A stretch of 64,000 bases of DNA, from the NCBI GenBank assembly GCA_963761005.1, contig CAVXFK010000018.1, positions 62,001 to 126,000 on the forward strand. Reading direction: 5' to 3'. The notes below the pieces were generated by a model that saw nothing but the letters and a program-made list of their open reading frames with translations, searched no databases and was not told where the DNA came from. The position numbers and the translations under genes are program-made. Origin of the DNA: DASWJZ01 sp963761005 (GTDB lineage Bacteria > Pseudomonadota > Alphaproteobacteria > Rhizobiales > Afifellaceae). Of the stretch, positions 44,128-52,236 are shown in pieces. The first letter of the stretch is position 1. Each line of letters begins with the position of its first letter.

Positions 44128-44551
44128 GCGCGCGCAGCGCGGTGCCGATGCGGCGAGCGCCGGCGTCGCCGAATACAAGGCGATCCTGCAGCGCGTCCTT
44201 GAATCGCGCCCGTCCGGAACCAGGCAGCGCATCGCAGCGGCGCTCGCCAAGAACCGCAGCTTCGTCACGCAGATCACCTCGACCGCCTACGACACGCCTA
44301 TCCCGGCGCGCCACGTCGACCTCGTTCTTGAGATCTGCCACTTCTCGCCAAGCGAGCGGAAAGCGTTTCTCGCGGCCTACAACCGCGCCCATCCGAACCG
44401 TCCCGCGCCGCGCCGCGACCAGCCACGCACGCGCACGCATGTCATTCACCTGCCCGACCTCGGATCGCCGGCGAAGAACCGGCAGCTCGACCAGCTGATC
44501 GGCGAATTCGTCGAGAAGCTCGCCTATCTCTGCGCGCGCGCCAAGGACTAA
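44120..44551 (+). CDS. helix-turn-helix-like protein of the Dha operon
   Basis: This is a 143-residue basic protein. The central part (LQRVLESRPSGTRQRIAAALAKNRSFVTQITSTAYDTPIPARHVDLVLEICHFSPSERKAFLAAYNRAHP) looks like a Cro/CI-type helix-turn-helix fold followed by a helical segment, and the C-terminus has a coil (LDQLIGEFVEKLAYLCARAKD). It overlaps the enzyme I gene by eight bases and precedes dhaK by 26. It may be an autoregulator of the operon. The DNA-binding assignment is from pattern only; no named family is claimed. Confidence 0.65.
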   Translation: MSERAQRGADAASAGVAEYKAILQRVLESRPSGTRQRIAAALAKNRSFVTQITSTAYDTPIPARHVDLVLEICHFSPSERKAFLAAYNRAHPNRPAPRRDQPRTRTHVIHLPDLGSPAKNRQLDQLIGEFVEKLAYLCARAKD

Positions 44552-44577
44552 GGCGACGGGCGCAGGAGGGGGCATCC

Positions 44578-45573
44578 GTGAAAAAGCTCATCAACAAAGT
44601 CGATACGATCCTGACCGAGAGCCTCGACGGCTTCTGCGCAGCGCACGCGGATATCGTCACGCTCGGCGCCGACCACAAATTCGTCAAGCGCCGAAACCCG
44701 AAGCCCGGCAAGGTGACGCTGATCTCCGGTGGCGGCTCCGGGCACGAGCCGCTGCACGCCGGCTTCGTCGGCTACGGCATGCTCGATGCTGCTTGCCCCG
44801 GCCAGGTCTTCACCTCGCCGACGCCCGACCAGATGGTCGACGCAGCGGAAGCGGTCGCCGGCGGCGCCGGCGTTCTCTTCATCGTGAAGAACTACGAAGG
44901 CGACGTCATGAACTTCGACATGGCGGCGGAGATGACGACCGAGCTTGAGATCGAGACGATGTCGGTGAAAACCAACGACGATGTGGCGGTCGAGGACTCG
45001 CTCTACACGGCTGGGCGCCGCGGTGTCGCCGGTACTCTGGTCGTGGAGAAGATCGTCGGCGCCGCTGCCGAGGAAGGCCGCGACCTCGAATCGCTGAAGT
45101 CGCTCGGCGACAGTGTCAACGGACGCACGCGCTCCATGGGCGTGGCCCTGACGAGCTGCACGGTGCCAGCCGCCGGCAAGCCGACCCTCGAGATCGGCGA
45201 TGACGAGATGGAGATGGGCGTCGGCATACACGGCGAGCCTGGCCGCCGCCGGGTGAAGCTCAAGTCCGCCGACGAAATCGCGGAGGAGATGATGGGCGCT
45301 ATCCTCGGCGACATCGGAGCGAAGAGCGGCGAGGCGTTGCTCCTCGTGAATGGCTTTGGCGCAACGCCAGCGATGGAGCTTTACCTCGTCTACGACTCGG
45401 CGCGGAAAATCGCGGAGAAGCAGGGGCTCAAGATCGCGCGCTCGCTGGTCGGCAACTACGTGACCTCGCTCGACATGGCCGGCTGCTCGCTCACCGTGTC
45501 GATGCTCGACGAGGAATCGAAGCGCCTCTGGGACGCGCCGGTCCACACCGCGGGGCTCAGATGGGGGATGTGA
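44578..45573 (+). CDS. dhaK: dihydroxyacetone kinase subunit DhaK
   Basis: This is a 331-residue subunit that binds dihydroxyacetone covalently through a His. Motifs are VTLISGGGSGHEPLHAGFVGYGMLDAACPGQVFTSPTPDQM, LFIVKNYEGDVMNFDMAAEM, GRRGVAGTLVVEKIVGAAAEEG, and EMGVGIHGEPGRRRV with the substrate His in GIHGEPG. It works with DhaL (fused to the ATPase upstream) and DhaM to make dihydroxyacetone phosphate from PEP. The start is GTG with GGAGGGGG about seven bases upstream. The next gene starts inside its end. Confidence 0.95.
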   Translation: MKKLINKVDTILTESLDGFCAAHADIVTLGADHKFVKRRNPKPGKVTLISGGGSGHEPLHAGFVGYGMLDAACPGQVFTSPTPDQMVDAAEAVAGGAGVLFIVKNYEGDVMNFDMAAEMTTELEIETMSVKTNDDVAVEDSLYTAGRRGVAGTLVVEKIVGAAAEEGRDLESLKSLGDSVNGRTRSMGVALTSCTVPAAGKPTLEIGDDEMEMGVGIHGEPGRRRVKLKSADEIAEEMMGAILGDIGAKSGEALLLVNGFGATPAMELYLVYDSARKIAEKQGLKIARSLVGNYVTSLDMAGCSLTVSMLDEESKRLWDAPVHTAGLRWGM

Positions 45574-46092
45574 CGGAGATCCACGAAGGAGGCTGTCTCT
45601 GTGGCGCGATCCGCTACCGCGTCGACGCCCCGCCGCTCAGGGTCACGATATGCCATTGCCGCTTCTGCCAGCGTGCCACCGGGTCCGCCTACATGGTCGA
45701 GCCGGTGTTCGAAAGATCCGCCTTCGCGACCATCGGCGGAACGCCGCGCGTCTATGACCATCGATCGAGCGGCAGCGGCAAGAGGGTCGGCGTCAACTTC
45801 TGCCCGACCTGCGGCACAAAGCTGTTCCTGGCGTTCGAGCGTTTTCCCAATGCGATCGGCGTCTATGGCGGCACCTTCGACGATCCGAACTGGTTCGACC
45901 GCGCCTCTGAGAACGCTCGGCACATCTTCGTCGAACTCGGCGCAGCGCGGGACCGTAATCCCGGCGGAAGTCGCGGTCTTCCGCGAGCACGCCATCGATG
46001 GTGACGGCAACCCCGTCGCGCCGCGCGTCTTCGCCGCCCTGCACGTGGTGGGGAGCGACGGAAATTGGGCCGCAGCGAAAGCGAAGAGCTAG
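45561..46092 (+). CDS. GFA (CENP-V) family zinc protein, with a +1 frameshift
   Basis: This is a GFA-family protein of about 176 residues. Zinc-ligand motifs are HEGGCLCGAIRY, ICHCRFCQRATGSAY and NFCPTCGTKLFLAF. The first frame runs to HIFVE and the second resumes SAQRGTVIPAEVAVFREHAIDGDGNPVAPRVFAALHV. One extra C lies in CGAACTCG (45932-45939). With CGAATCG the protein reads through to TAG 46092. It overlaps the end of dhaK by 13 bases, so is probably in that operon, and its stop shares CTAG with the convergent maleylacetate reductase stop. Function in the family is mostly unproven beyond formaldehyde-glutathione adduct formation. Confidence 0.8.
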
Positions 46093-47165
46093 CGCGGCCG
46101 CTCCCCCGCATAGGCGCGCGCGAGGAGCGCGCGAAGCCCGGCTTCCTCGATCGGGCGCGGGTTCCAATACGGATCCTTCATCGTCATCTCGACTGCGCGA
46201 TCGATGCCGTCTTCCGGCATGCCGATCTCCTTCAGCCCGAGCGGAATCTTGAGCGACGTGGCGAGGTCATAGAGTCCTTGCGCCGCGTCGTCCGTGCCAA
46301 GCGCGGCCGCGATCTTCCGCATCGCCTCCGGAGCGGAGGGGGCGTTGTAGGCGGTCGCGTGCGGGAGCACGATCGCATGCGCCTCCGCATGCGGCAGGTC
46401 GAAGGCGCCACCGAGCACATGGCAGAGCTTGTGATGAAGCGCCATCGAGGTCGAAGCGAGGCACATGCCGGCGAGCCACGCGCCATATTGCGCCCGCGAT
46501 CGCGCCTCCAAATCCTGCGGCGCGCCGATGACGGCGGGGAGCGCCGAAGCAAAGGCGCGGAGTCCCTCCTCCGCCATCATCTCCACGATCGGATTCCTGT
46601 CGCGCGCATAGAGCGCCTCGACCGCGTGCGCCATCGCGTTCATGCCGCTTGTCGCGGAGAGCCGCGGCGGAAGTGTCAGCGTCAGCTCCACGTCGTAGAT
46701 CACCGCCTCCGGCACGACCTCCGGCGAGCGGATCGTCGTCTTCTCTCCGTCCGCGGTCTCGCCGAGGATCGGCGTCACCTCGGAGCCGGCATAGGTGGTC
46801 GGAATCACGAGCTGCGGCGCGTCGGTTCGAAGCGCGATCGCTTTGCTCAGGCCCGTCGTCGAGCCGCCGCCGATCGCGACGACCGAATTCGCGTCGTGCT
46901 CGTCGAAGATCGCGAGCGCCTGTTCCGTCACCTCGACCGGCGTATGCATCGCCGCGCCGAAGAAGTGGCCGACCGCAAGCTCGCCAAGAATGCGGGCGAC
47001 ACGCCCGCCGGCATCCTTCTGCTCCGGCGTCGAAAGCACCAGCGCGCGCTCCGCCCCAAGTCCACGCAGAACCTCGCGTGCTTCGGCAAGGCGCCCCGCC
47101 CCGAAGATCACGCGCTGCGGGCGACCCTCGTAGATGAAGGACTCGATCGGGCCCGCGGCGCGCAT
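46089..47165 (-). CDS. maleylacetate reductase (iron-type alcohol dehydrogenase family)
   Basis: This is a 358-residue NAD(P)H-dependent enzyme reducing maleylacetate to 3-oxoadipate. Motifs are QRVIFGAGRLAEAREVLRGLG, VVAIGGGSTTGLSKAIAL, LVIPTTYAGSEVTPILGETADGEKTTIRSPEVVPEAVIYDVELTLTLPP, SGMNAMAHAVEALYA and HHKLCHVLGGAFDLPHAEAHAIVLPHATAYN. The PTTYAGSEVTPI and GEKTTIRSPEVVPE strings are specific to maleylacetate reductases among iron alcohol dehydrogenases. The start ATG 47165 lacks a strong ribosome-binding site, and the frame opens earlier. It lies 26 kb from the hydroxyquinol-type dioxygenase that would make its substrate. The stop codon overlaps that of the GFA gene. Confidence 0.88.
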   Translation of the reverse strand: MRAAGPIESFIYEGRPQRVIFGAGRLAEAREVLRGLGAERALVLSTPEQKDAGGRVARILGELAVGHFFGAAMHTPVEVTEQALAIFDEHDANSVVAIGGGSTTGLSKAIALRTDAPQLVIPTTYAGSEVTPILGETADGEKTTIRSPEVVPEAVIYDVELTLTLPPRLSATSGMNAMAHAVEALYARDRNPIVEMMAEEGLRAFASALPAVIGAPQDLEARSRAQYGAWLAGMCLASTSMALHHKLCHVLGGAFDLPHAEAHAIVLPHATAYNAPSAPEAMRKIAAALGTDDAAQGLYDLATSLKIPLGLKEIGMPEDGIDRAVEMTMKDPYWNPRPIEEAGLRALLARAYAGERPR

Positions 47166-47493
47166 CGTCTTGGGCCTGAGGGCGGCGCTCAGCCGCCCCT
47201 TCGCATCACGTGGTCGCTCGGCGCAGCGGGAGCGGCCACAGGCCCGCATGCATCCCGGAGCTCTCTTATGGCCGTCGCAGTCTTCGCTGACATCTGAGAA
47301 CTCCGCCTGAGCGTGGCCGACGAACGAGCGCCTCTTTGGTTATCGAGCCAGTCGCGCGGCCGCGTCAAGGCGGGAGCACCGGCGGACGATGCGACTTGTC
47401 GAATGCAAAGCCGCCGCCCTTGCCATCCGGCACAAGCGGCGGCATGTCCCTCAGGCGGCCGCCCGGTCGCTCCCATCCGCCACGGAAGATGCC
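47166..47493. other. divergent intergenic region, no gene seen
   Basis: This 328-base gap lies between the start of the maleylacetate reductase gene and that of the glutathione transferase gene, which point away from each other, so it must hold promoters for both. No consensus promoter, operator dyad or convincing short gene was picked out by eye; open frames here have no recognisable product. Confidence 0.4.
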
Positions 47494-48123
47494 ATGATCG
47501 ACCTCTACACCTGGACCACGCCCAACGGGCGGAAAGTCTCGATCCTGCTCGAGGAGCTCGGCCTCCCTTACGAGGCCCACGCCATCGACATCGGCAAGGA
47601 CGACCAGTTCAAGCCGGAGTTCCTGAAGATCAGCCCGAACAACAAGATCCCGGCGATCGTCGACCGTGACAACGGGCTCGCGCTCATGGAATCCGGCGCG
47701 ATCATGATCTATCTCGCCGACAAGACCGGGCGCTTCCTGCCGAAGGATGGCGAACCGCGCTACCGCGTGCTCGAATGGCTCATGTGGCAGATGGGCGGCA
47801 TCGGCCCGATGCTCGGGCAGGCGCATCACTTCCTGCACTTCCAGAAGGGCAAGGCACCCTACGCCGAGGAGCGCTATGGCAAAGAGGCGCAGCGTCTCTA
47901 CGGCGTGCTCGACCGTCGGCTTGACGGGCACGCTTTCGTCGCCGACGACTACTCGATTGCCGACATGGCAATATGGCCGTGGCTCTCGCGCTACGAATGG
48001 CAGGGGATCGACATGAACGATTTCCCCAATGTGAAGCGCTGGTATCGCGACATCGCCTCGCGGCCTGCGGTAAAGAAGGGCTACGACGTCCCGAAATTCA
48101 CAGCCGAGATTCCGATGCCGTGA
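47494..48123 (+). CDS. glutathione S-transferase, Nu/YfcG-type
   Basis: This is a 209-residue protein with an N-terminal thioredoxin-like domain (IDLYTWTTPNGRKVSILLEELGLPYEAHAIDIGKDDQFKPEFLKISPNNKIPAIVD; ALMESGAIMIYLADKTGRFLP) and a C-terminal helical domain (WLMWQMGGIGPMLGQAHHF; YGVLDRRLDGHAFVADDYSIADMAIWPWLSRYEW). The TTPNGRK motif at the active-site helix is that of YfcG/YghU disulfide-bond oxidoreductases, which reduce disulfides and peroxides with glutathione. GGAAG precedes the ATG. It overlaps the phosphatase gene by four bases. Confidence 0.92.
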   Translation: MIDLYTWTTPNGRKVSILLEELGLPYEAHAIDIGKDDQFKPEFLKISPNNKIPAIVDRDNGLALMESGAIMIYLADKTGRFLPKDGEPRYRVLEWLMWQMGGIGPMLGQAHHFLHFQKGKAPYAEERYGKEAQRLYGVLDRRLDGHAFVADDYSIADMAIWPWLSRYEWQGIDMNDFPNVKRWYRDIASRPAVKKGYDVPKFTAEIPMP

Positions 48124-48881
48124 GCGAGCGCGCGCGAAACACAAACGCTGCGTCCGAAGGCACGCTGCCGGAGGGGCTTCGCATCTACGCGGTCGGCGAT
48201 ATACACGGCCGCTTCGACCTGCTACAGGCGCTCGCCGCGCAGATCGAGCGCGACTGCAAGAAAGCGCCGGTGGCGCGCGCGATCGAAGTCTATCTCGGTG
48301 ACTATGTCGATCGCGGACCGGACACGCGCGACGTCGTCGAATGGCTGATCGAGACGCCGCCGCTCGGGGACAAGAGAATCTGTCTGATGGGTAACCACGA
48401 GGACCTGCTTCTGCGGGCGCTTGGCGACGGGTCGGCAATGCCGAATTGGCTCTTCAACGGCGGCGGCCAGACGATCGCGTCTTATCTGCGCGACGGCGTT
48501 CGGCGGGCAGACCTTGAAACCGCCGGTGACTTTCGCGCCGCCTTTCTCGACGCGCTTCCTGCCAAGCACCGCGCTTTCTTCGCGTCGCTGCCGCGGACCG
48601 CGGTGTTCGGAGGCTATCTCTTCGTCCATGCCGGCATCCAGCCGGGTCGCGCGCTTGAAGATCAGGACCCGGAGGACTTGATCTGGATCCGCGAGGCGTT
48701 TCTCGATTCCGAGGAAGACTTCGGCAGGATCGTCGTGCACGGCCACACCCCGGTCAGCGCGCCGGACGTAAGGAGCAATCGCATCAACATCGACACCGGC
48801 GCCGTCTTCTCCGGCCGCCTCACCTGCGTGGCGCTCGAGGGCAAGACGCGGCGATTCCTGCAAGCGGTATCGAAGCGATGA
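48120..48881 (+). CDS. PP2A-like Ser/Thr metallophosphatase
   Basis: This is a 253-residue phosphatase with metal motifs AVGDIHGRFDLL, YLGDYVDRGPDTRDVVEWL, CLMGNHEDLLLRAL, LFVHAGIQPGRALEDQDPEDLIWIRE and IVVHGHTPVSAPDVRSNRINIDTGAVFSG, the order found in bacterial PPP-family phosphatases. The GTG at 48120 overlaps the GST stop, giving the family's usual length; the longer open frame reads through the GST gene in another frame. It is in a tight run with GST and galE (four-base overlaps). The target proteins are unknown. Confidence 0.9.
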   Translation: MSERARNTNAASEGTLPEGLRIYAVGDIHGRFDLLQALAAQIERDCKKAPVARAIEVYLGDYVDRGPDTRDVVEWLIETPPLGDKRICLMGNHEDLLLRALGDGSAMPNWLFNGGGQTIASYLRDGVRRADLETAGDFRAAFLDALPAKHRAFFASLPRTAVFGGYLFVHAGIQPGRALEDQDPEDLIWIREAFLDSEEDFGRIVVHGHTPVSAPDVRSNRINIDTGAVFSGRLTCVALEGKTRRFLQAVSKR

Positions 48882-49882
48882 GCCGCATCCTCGTCACCGG
48901 CGGAGCCGGCTATGTCGGCAGCCATTGTTGCAAGGCCTTGGCGGAAGCCGGCTACGAGCCGATCGTCTTCGACAACCTTTCGATGGGTCATGAGAGCGCC
49001 GTCCGCTGGGGCCCGCTGATCAGGGGCGACATGCGCGACGCGGATGCGCTTCGTTCGGCCATCGAGGAGACAAAGCCGGAGGCGGTCCTCCATTTCGCCG
49101 CGCTGGCGCTTGTCGGCGAATCGACGGCGCACCCGGAGCGCTACTACGCGGTCAATGTCGGCGGCACGCTGAACCTGCTTGAGGCGATGCGGCTAAGCGG
49201 TGTCCAGCGCATCGTCTTCTCCTCGACCTGCGCCGTTTACGGCGAGCCGGAGCGCGTGCCGATCACCGAGGATCTGCCGCGCCGGCCGATCAATCCCTAC
49301 GGCGAGTCGAAGCTTGCCTGCGAATGGATGATGGACGATTTCGACCGCGCCCATTCGATCCGCTCCGTGCGGCTTCGCTACTTCAACGCGGCGGGCGCCG
49401 ACCCCGCGGCCGAGATCGGCGAATGGCACGAGCCGGAGACGCATCTGATCCCGCTCGTGATCGACACCGCGCTCGGTTTGCACCGTGAAGTCTCGATCTT
49501 CGGAACCGACTATCCGAGTGCCGACGGAACTGCGGTGCGCGACTACATCCACGTCGTCGACCTCGCCGCTGCGCATGTCGCGGCACTTCGCCATCTCGTC
49601 GAGGGCGGCGCCTCGGCGGCGGTCAATCTCGGCACCGGACGCGGCGCTTCGGTGCGTGAGGTGATCGACGCGGTCGAAGTCGTGGCCGGCCGGCGTGTCA
49701 CCGTGAAAGAGGCACCGCGACGCGCCGGCGATCCGCCGGTGCTCGTCGCAGATCCCTCGCGCGCCGAGGCGCTGTTGAAATGGCGGGCCAAAGCCGATCT
49801 CACGAAGATCGTGGAGGACGCCTGGCGCTGGCACAAGAAGCGCATCGACCAGTCCAATCGCGCGCCGTCATCGGCGTCTTGA
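48878..49882 (+). CDS. galE: UDP-glucose 4-epimerase
   Basis: This is a 334-residue extended SDR enzyme. It has the NAD loop LVTGGAGYVGSHCCKAL, FDNLSMGHESAVRWG, HFAALALVGEST, SSTCAVYGEPERVPITED with the catalytic Ser/Thr, NPYGESKLACEWM with the Tyr-x-x-x-Lys, RYFNAAGADPAAEIGEWHEPETHLIPL and DYIHVVDLAAAHVAAL. These are the GalE signatures. It interconverts UDP-glucose and UDP-galactose for surface glycans and overlaps the phosphatase gene by four bases. Confidence 0.94.
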   Translation: MSRILVTGGAGYVGSHCCKALAEAGYEPIVFDNLSMGHESAVRWGPLIRGDMRDADALRSAIEETKPEAVLHFAALALVGESTAHPERYYAVNVGGTLNLLEAMRLSGVQRIVFSSTCAVYGEPERVPITEDLPRRPINPYGESKLACEWMMDDFDRAHSIRSVRLRYFNAAGADPAAEIGEWHEPETHLIPLVIDTALGLHREVSIFGTDYPSADGTAVRDYIHVVDLAAAHVAALRHLVEGGASAAVNLGTGRGASVREVIDAVEVVAGRRVTVKEAPRRAGDPPVLVADPSRAEALLKWRAKADLTKIVEDAWRWHKKRIDQSNRAPSSAS

Positions 49883-49965
49883 GGTTTCGCTAAGCCTCAA
49901 TAGCCGGGCGATTGATCTTGCGGTCTGCCGAAGCTAAATAACGAGCGCCAGGCCGGGCCCCTCTG

Positions 49966-49983
49966 ACAGCGGATGTCCGCTGT
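49966..49983. promoter_or_regulatory. perfect 18-base palindrome between galE and the terC genes
   Basis: ACAGCGGA-TG-TCCGCTGT is a perfect dyad 83 bases after the galE stop and 96 bases before the truncated terC-like frame. It could be an operator or a weak terminator stem. No U-tract follows, and no yybP-ykoY manganese riboswitch, sometimes found before terC-like genes, could be recognised. Confidence 0.4.
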
Positions 49984-50078
49984 GATGTCGGACTGGACGA
50001 CCACAGTGTGGCCCAGCCGTTTCCCGATCCGAGACACTCGGAGAACAAAGCGGCGGCCACACGTGAAGGGTGCGCCGC

Positions 50079-50168
50079 ATGCTCGATCTCGTCTCGGCTA
50101 ACGCTTTCTGGGCGTTGCTGCAGGTCGTCCTGATCGACATCGTGCCCGCGCCGAAGGCGCAGGGCTAG
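50079..50168 (+). pseudogene. truncated TerC-like N-terminal fragment
   Basis: A 29-residue open frame reads MLDLVSANAFWALLQVVLIDIVPAPKAQG. Its middle part (LLQVVLIDIV) corresponds to the first helix of TerC/YjbE proteins and aligns with LQVIFINVVLSGDNAIVVG in the full gene that begins 11 bases downstream. Identity stops just where the conserved DNAIVVGM motif should begin. It is most simply a leftover of a second terC copy or of an older gene start, and it may still be translated as a leader. Confidence 0.5.
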
Positions 50169-50179
50169 GAAGGGCCGCG

Positions 50180-50839
50180 ATGGACCTTTCCGAGCAAGTC
50201 TCGACCATCCTCCAGGTCATCTTCATCAACGTCGTGCTTTCCGGCGATAACGCCATCGTCGTCGGCATGGCCGCGGCGGGGGCGCCGGTTGCCATCCGCG
50301 GGAAGGTGATCTTCTACGGCATCGCAGGCGCGGTCGTGCTCCGCCTGCTCCTGTCCCTGCTCGCGGTGCAGTTCCTGCAGATCGTCGGGCTGCTTCTTGC
50401 CGGCGGCATTCTGCTTCTCTGGGTCTCCTGGAAGCTCTTTCGCGAAATCCGGAGAGGCACTGCGGAACATGCCGGCGCCGAGGCGCTTGCCGCAGCCGCC
50501 GGGGAAGGTGCTTCGGAATCGTCGAAGACGCTTCGCGAGGCGATGTGGCAGATCCTCATCGCCGACGTTTCGATGTCGCTCGACAACGTGCTCGCGATCG
50601 CGGGGGCGGCGCGCGAGCACCCGTTGATCATGGCCGCCGGGCTCGTGCTCTCCATCGCGCTGATGGGACTTGCGGCGACCTTCATCGCGCGCCTGCTCGA
50701 CCGCTACCGCTGGCTCGCCTGGGTGGGGCTGCTCGTGATCGTCTACGTCGCCGGGCGCATGATCTGGGAGGGCGGCTGGGAAGTGCAGGAAGCGGTGCTC
50801 GTCTTCGCGCCGCTTGGCATGCCCCTGCCCTTGACCTGA
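50180..50839 (+). CDS. TerC/YjbE-family integral membrane protein
   Basis: This is a 219-residue protein with about seven helices: TILQVIFINVVLSGDNAIVVGMAAAGAPV carries the conserved Asp-Asn in helix 1, and QILIADVSMSLDNVLAIAGAAREHPLIM repeats it in the second half. TerC-family proteins export metal ions such as manganese or support metal loading of exported enzymes. The gap of about 25 residues between the halves (GTAEHAGAEALAAAAGEGASESS) is cytoplasmic. GGAAGGGCCGCG precedes the ATG. A convergent glycosyltransferase gene ends 13 bases after it. The ion is not determinable here. Confidence 0.88.
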   Translation: MDLSEQVSTILQVIFINVVLSGDNAIVVGMAAAGAPVAIRGKVIFYGIAGAVVLRLLLSLLAVQFLQIVGLLLAGGILLLWVSWKLFREIRRGTAEHAGAEALAAAAGEGASESSKTLREAMWQILIADVSMSLDNVLAIAGAAREHPLIMAAGLVLSIALMGLAATFIARLLDRYRWLAWVGLLVIVYVAGRMIWEGGWEVQEAVLVFAPLGMPLPLT

Positions 50840-50852
50840 TCGCGAGCCTCGC

Positions 50853-52157
50853 TCAGGCGGCCTTGTCGGTGGATGAGCGCTCTTCCTGATCGCCGGATGC
50901 CGGCGTTTGTGCCTCGGGCGTCTCGGACTCCGCGGGCCGCTTCTTTTGGCGCACGAGCCCGATCAGGAAGCCAGCCGTGACGCTTTGAACGCCGAGCGCC
51001 ATACCGAGCGTCGCCAATGCGGCGAGCCGCACGTTGGTGCCGGGGTCGAGGTCGCCGAAGCCTGTGATCATCCAGTGGAGCGCCGAGACGGCGGCGATCA
51101 GGAAGCCGACCGCAAAGAGCCCGCCGCCGGCGAGGCAGAAGCGATCGACTGTGAGCAGCCGCTCGAATTCCTCGAAGCGCGGCGTCACCGGGATCCGTCC
51201 GGCGGCAACGGCCGCCGTCTTCGCCACGGCATAAAAGAGCACGAGCTGCGTCCCGACCAGGATTGCCGCGACCGCCATCAGAAGCGTCGCCGCGTCGAGC
51301 GTGATCGGGCCGAGATCGAGCGGCCCGGCGATCAGCGCTGCCGCGATCAGCGCTCCCATGCTTGCGAGCGCTCCGCCCGGATAGAGGAAGAGCCAGTGCG
51401 GCGCGAACTCCAGGAGCAGCTTCAGATGCCGCCAGCCGTCGCGCCAACTTCTCAAATGCGGCGGACGGGAGCGCCCGTCCTGCTGCAGGGTCGTCGGCAC
51501 CTCGGTGATCTTGAGGTCCGCGAGCGTCGCCTTCACCACCATCTCCGACGCGAATTCCATGCCCGGCGCGTCGAGGTTCAAGGCCAAGATCGCATCGCGA
51601 GAAAATCCGCGCAGGCCGCAATGGAAGTCGTTGATCGGGCTTCTGAAGAAGAGCCGGCCGACGAAGGAGAGCACGGGATTGCCGAGATAGCGGTGGAGCT
51701 TTGGCATGGCGGACGCGGCGATCCCGCCACGGAAGCGGTTCCCCATCACCACGTCGTAGCCGGCGCGGAGCTTCTCCACGAAGAGGTCGAGGTTGGCGAA
51801 GTCGTAGGAATTGTCGCTGTCGCCCATGATGACGAAGCGGCCGCGCGCCGCGCGGATGCCGGCGATCAATGCGGCGCCGTAGCCCCTGCTCTCGACGTCG
51901 ACGACGCGCGCTTCGCGTGCGCGCGCGATCGCCTGGCTGCCGTCGGTCGAGCCGTTGTCGGCGACGACGACCTCGCCCGCGATCCCGGTCCGCCAGAGGA
52001 AGGATTTCGCCTTGTCGATGCAGATGCCGAGCGTCTCCGCTTCGTCGAGGCACGGCATCACGATCGAAAGCTCGATCGCGCCGGCCTCCGCGAAGCTCTT
52101 CTCAACGCCGAGCAACGCCGCATGCACCGGGTTTTGGCCCGGCGAATCAGCTTCCAT
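50853..52157 (-). CDS. family 2 glycosyltransferase with C-terminal membrane helices
   Basis: This is a 434-residue protein. Residues about 28-240 form a GT2 fold (IELSIVMPCLDEAETLGICIDKAKSFL; VVVADNGSTDGSQAIARAREARVVDVESRGYGAALIAGIRAARGRFVIMGDSDNSYDF), with the metal-binding DSDNS motif. The C-terminal part has four helices (ASMGALIAAALIAG; LLMAVAAILVGTQLVLFYAV; AVGFLIAAVSALHWMITGFGDL; AALATLGMALGVQSVTAGFLIGL). It resembles dolichol/polyprenyl-phosphate mannosyl- or glucosyltransferases that make lipid-linked sugars. Two GT-C-like membrane proteins are encoded alongside and could use the product. Confidence 0.88.
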   Translation of the reverse strand: MEADSPGQNPVHAALLGVEKSFAEAGAIELSIVMPCLDEAETLGICIDKAKSFLWRTGIAGEVVVADNGSTDGSQAIARAREARVVDVESRGYGAALIAGIRAARGRFVIMGDSDNSYDFANLDLFVEKLRAGYDVVMGNRFRGGIAASAMPKLHRYLGNPVLSFVGRLFFRSPINDFHCGLRGFSRDAILALNLDAPGMEFASEMVVKATLADLKITEVPTTLQQDGRSRPPHLRSWRDGWRHLKLLLEFAPHWLFLYPGGALASMGALIAAALIAGPLDLGPITLDAATLLMAVAAILVGTQLVLFYAVAKTAAVAAGRIPVTPRFEEFERLLTVDRFCLAGGGLFAVGFLIAAVSALHWMITGFGDLDPGTNVRLAALATLGMALGVQSVTAGFLIGLVRQKKRPAESETPEAQTPASGDQEERSSTDKAA

Positions 52158-52236
52158 CGCGATCCGACTCCGATAACCGGCGGGTAAGCTAGCCCGGCGA
52201 TGCTTGCCGTCAGGTGAATCGCGCGCGGAAAAATCG

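Noticed and set aside
44090..44575. Long minus-strand frames under the PTS and Dha genes
   Set aside because: They mirror the strong codon periodicity of the plus-strand genes and encode no known motifs.
49883..50078. Possible yybP-ykoY manganese riboswitch before the TerC gene
   Set aside because: The conserved core bases and paired elements of that riboswitch could not be found; only a simple palindrome is present.
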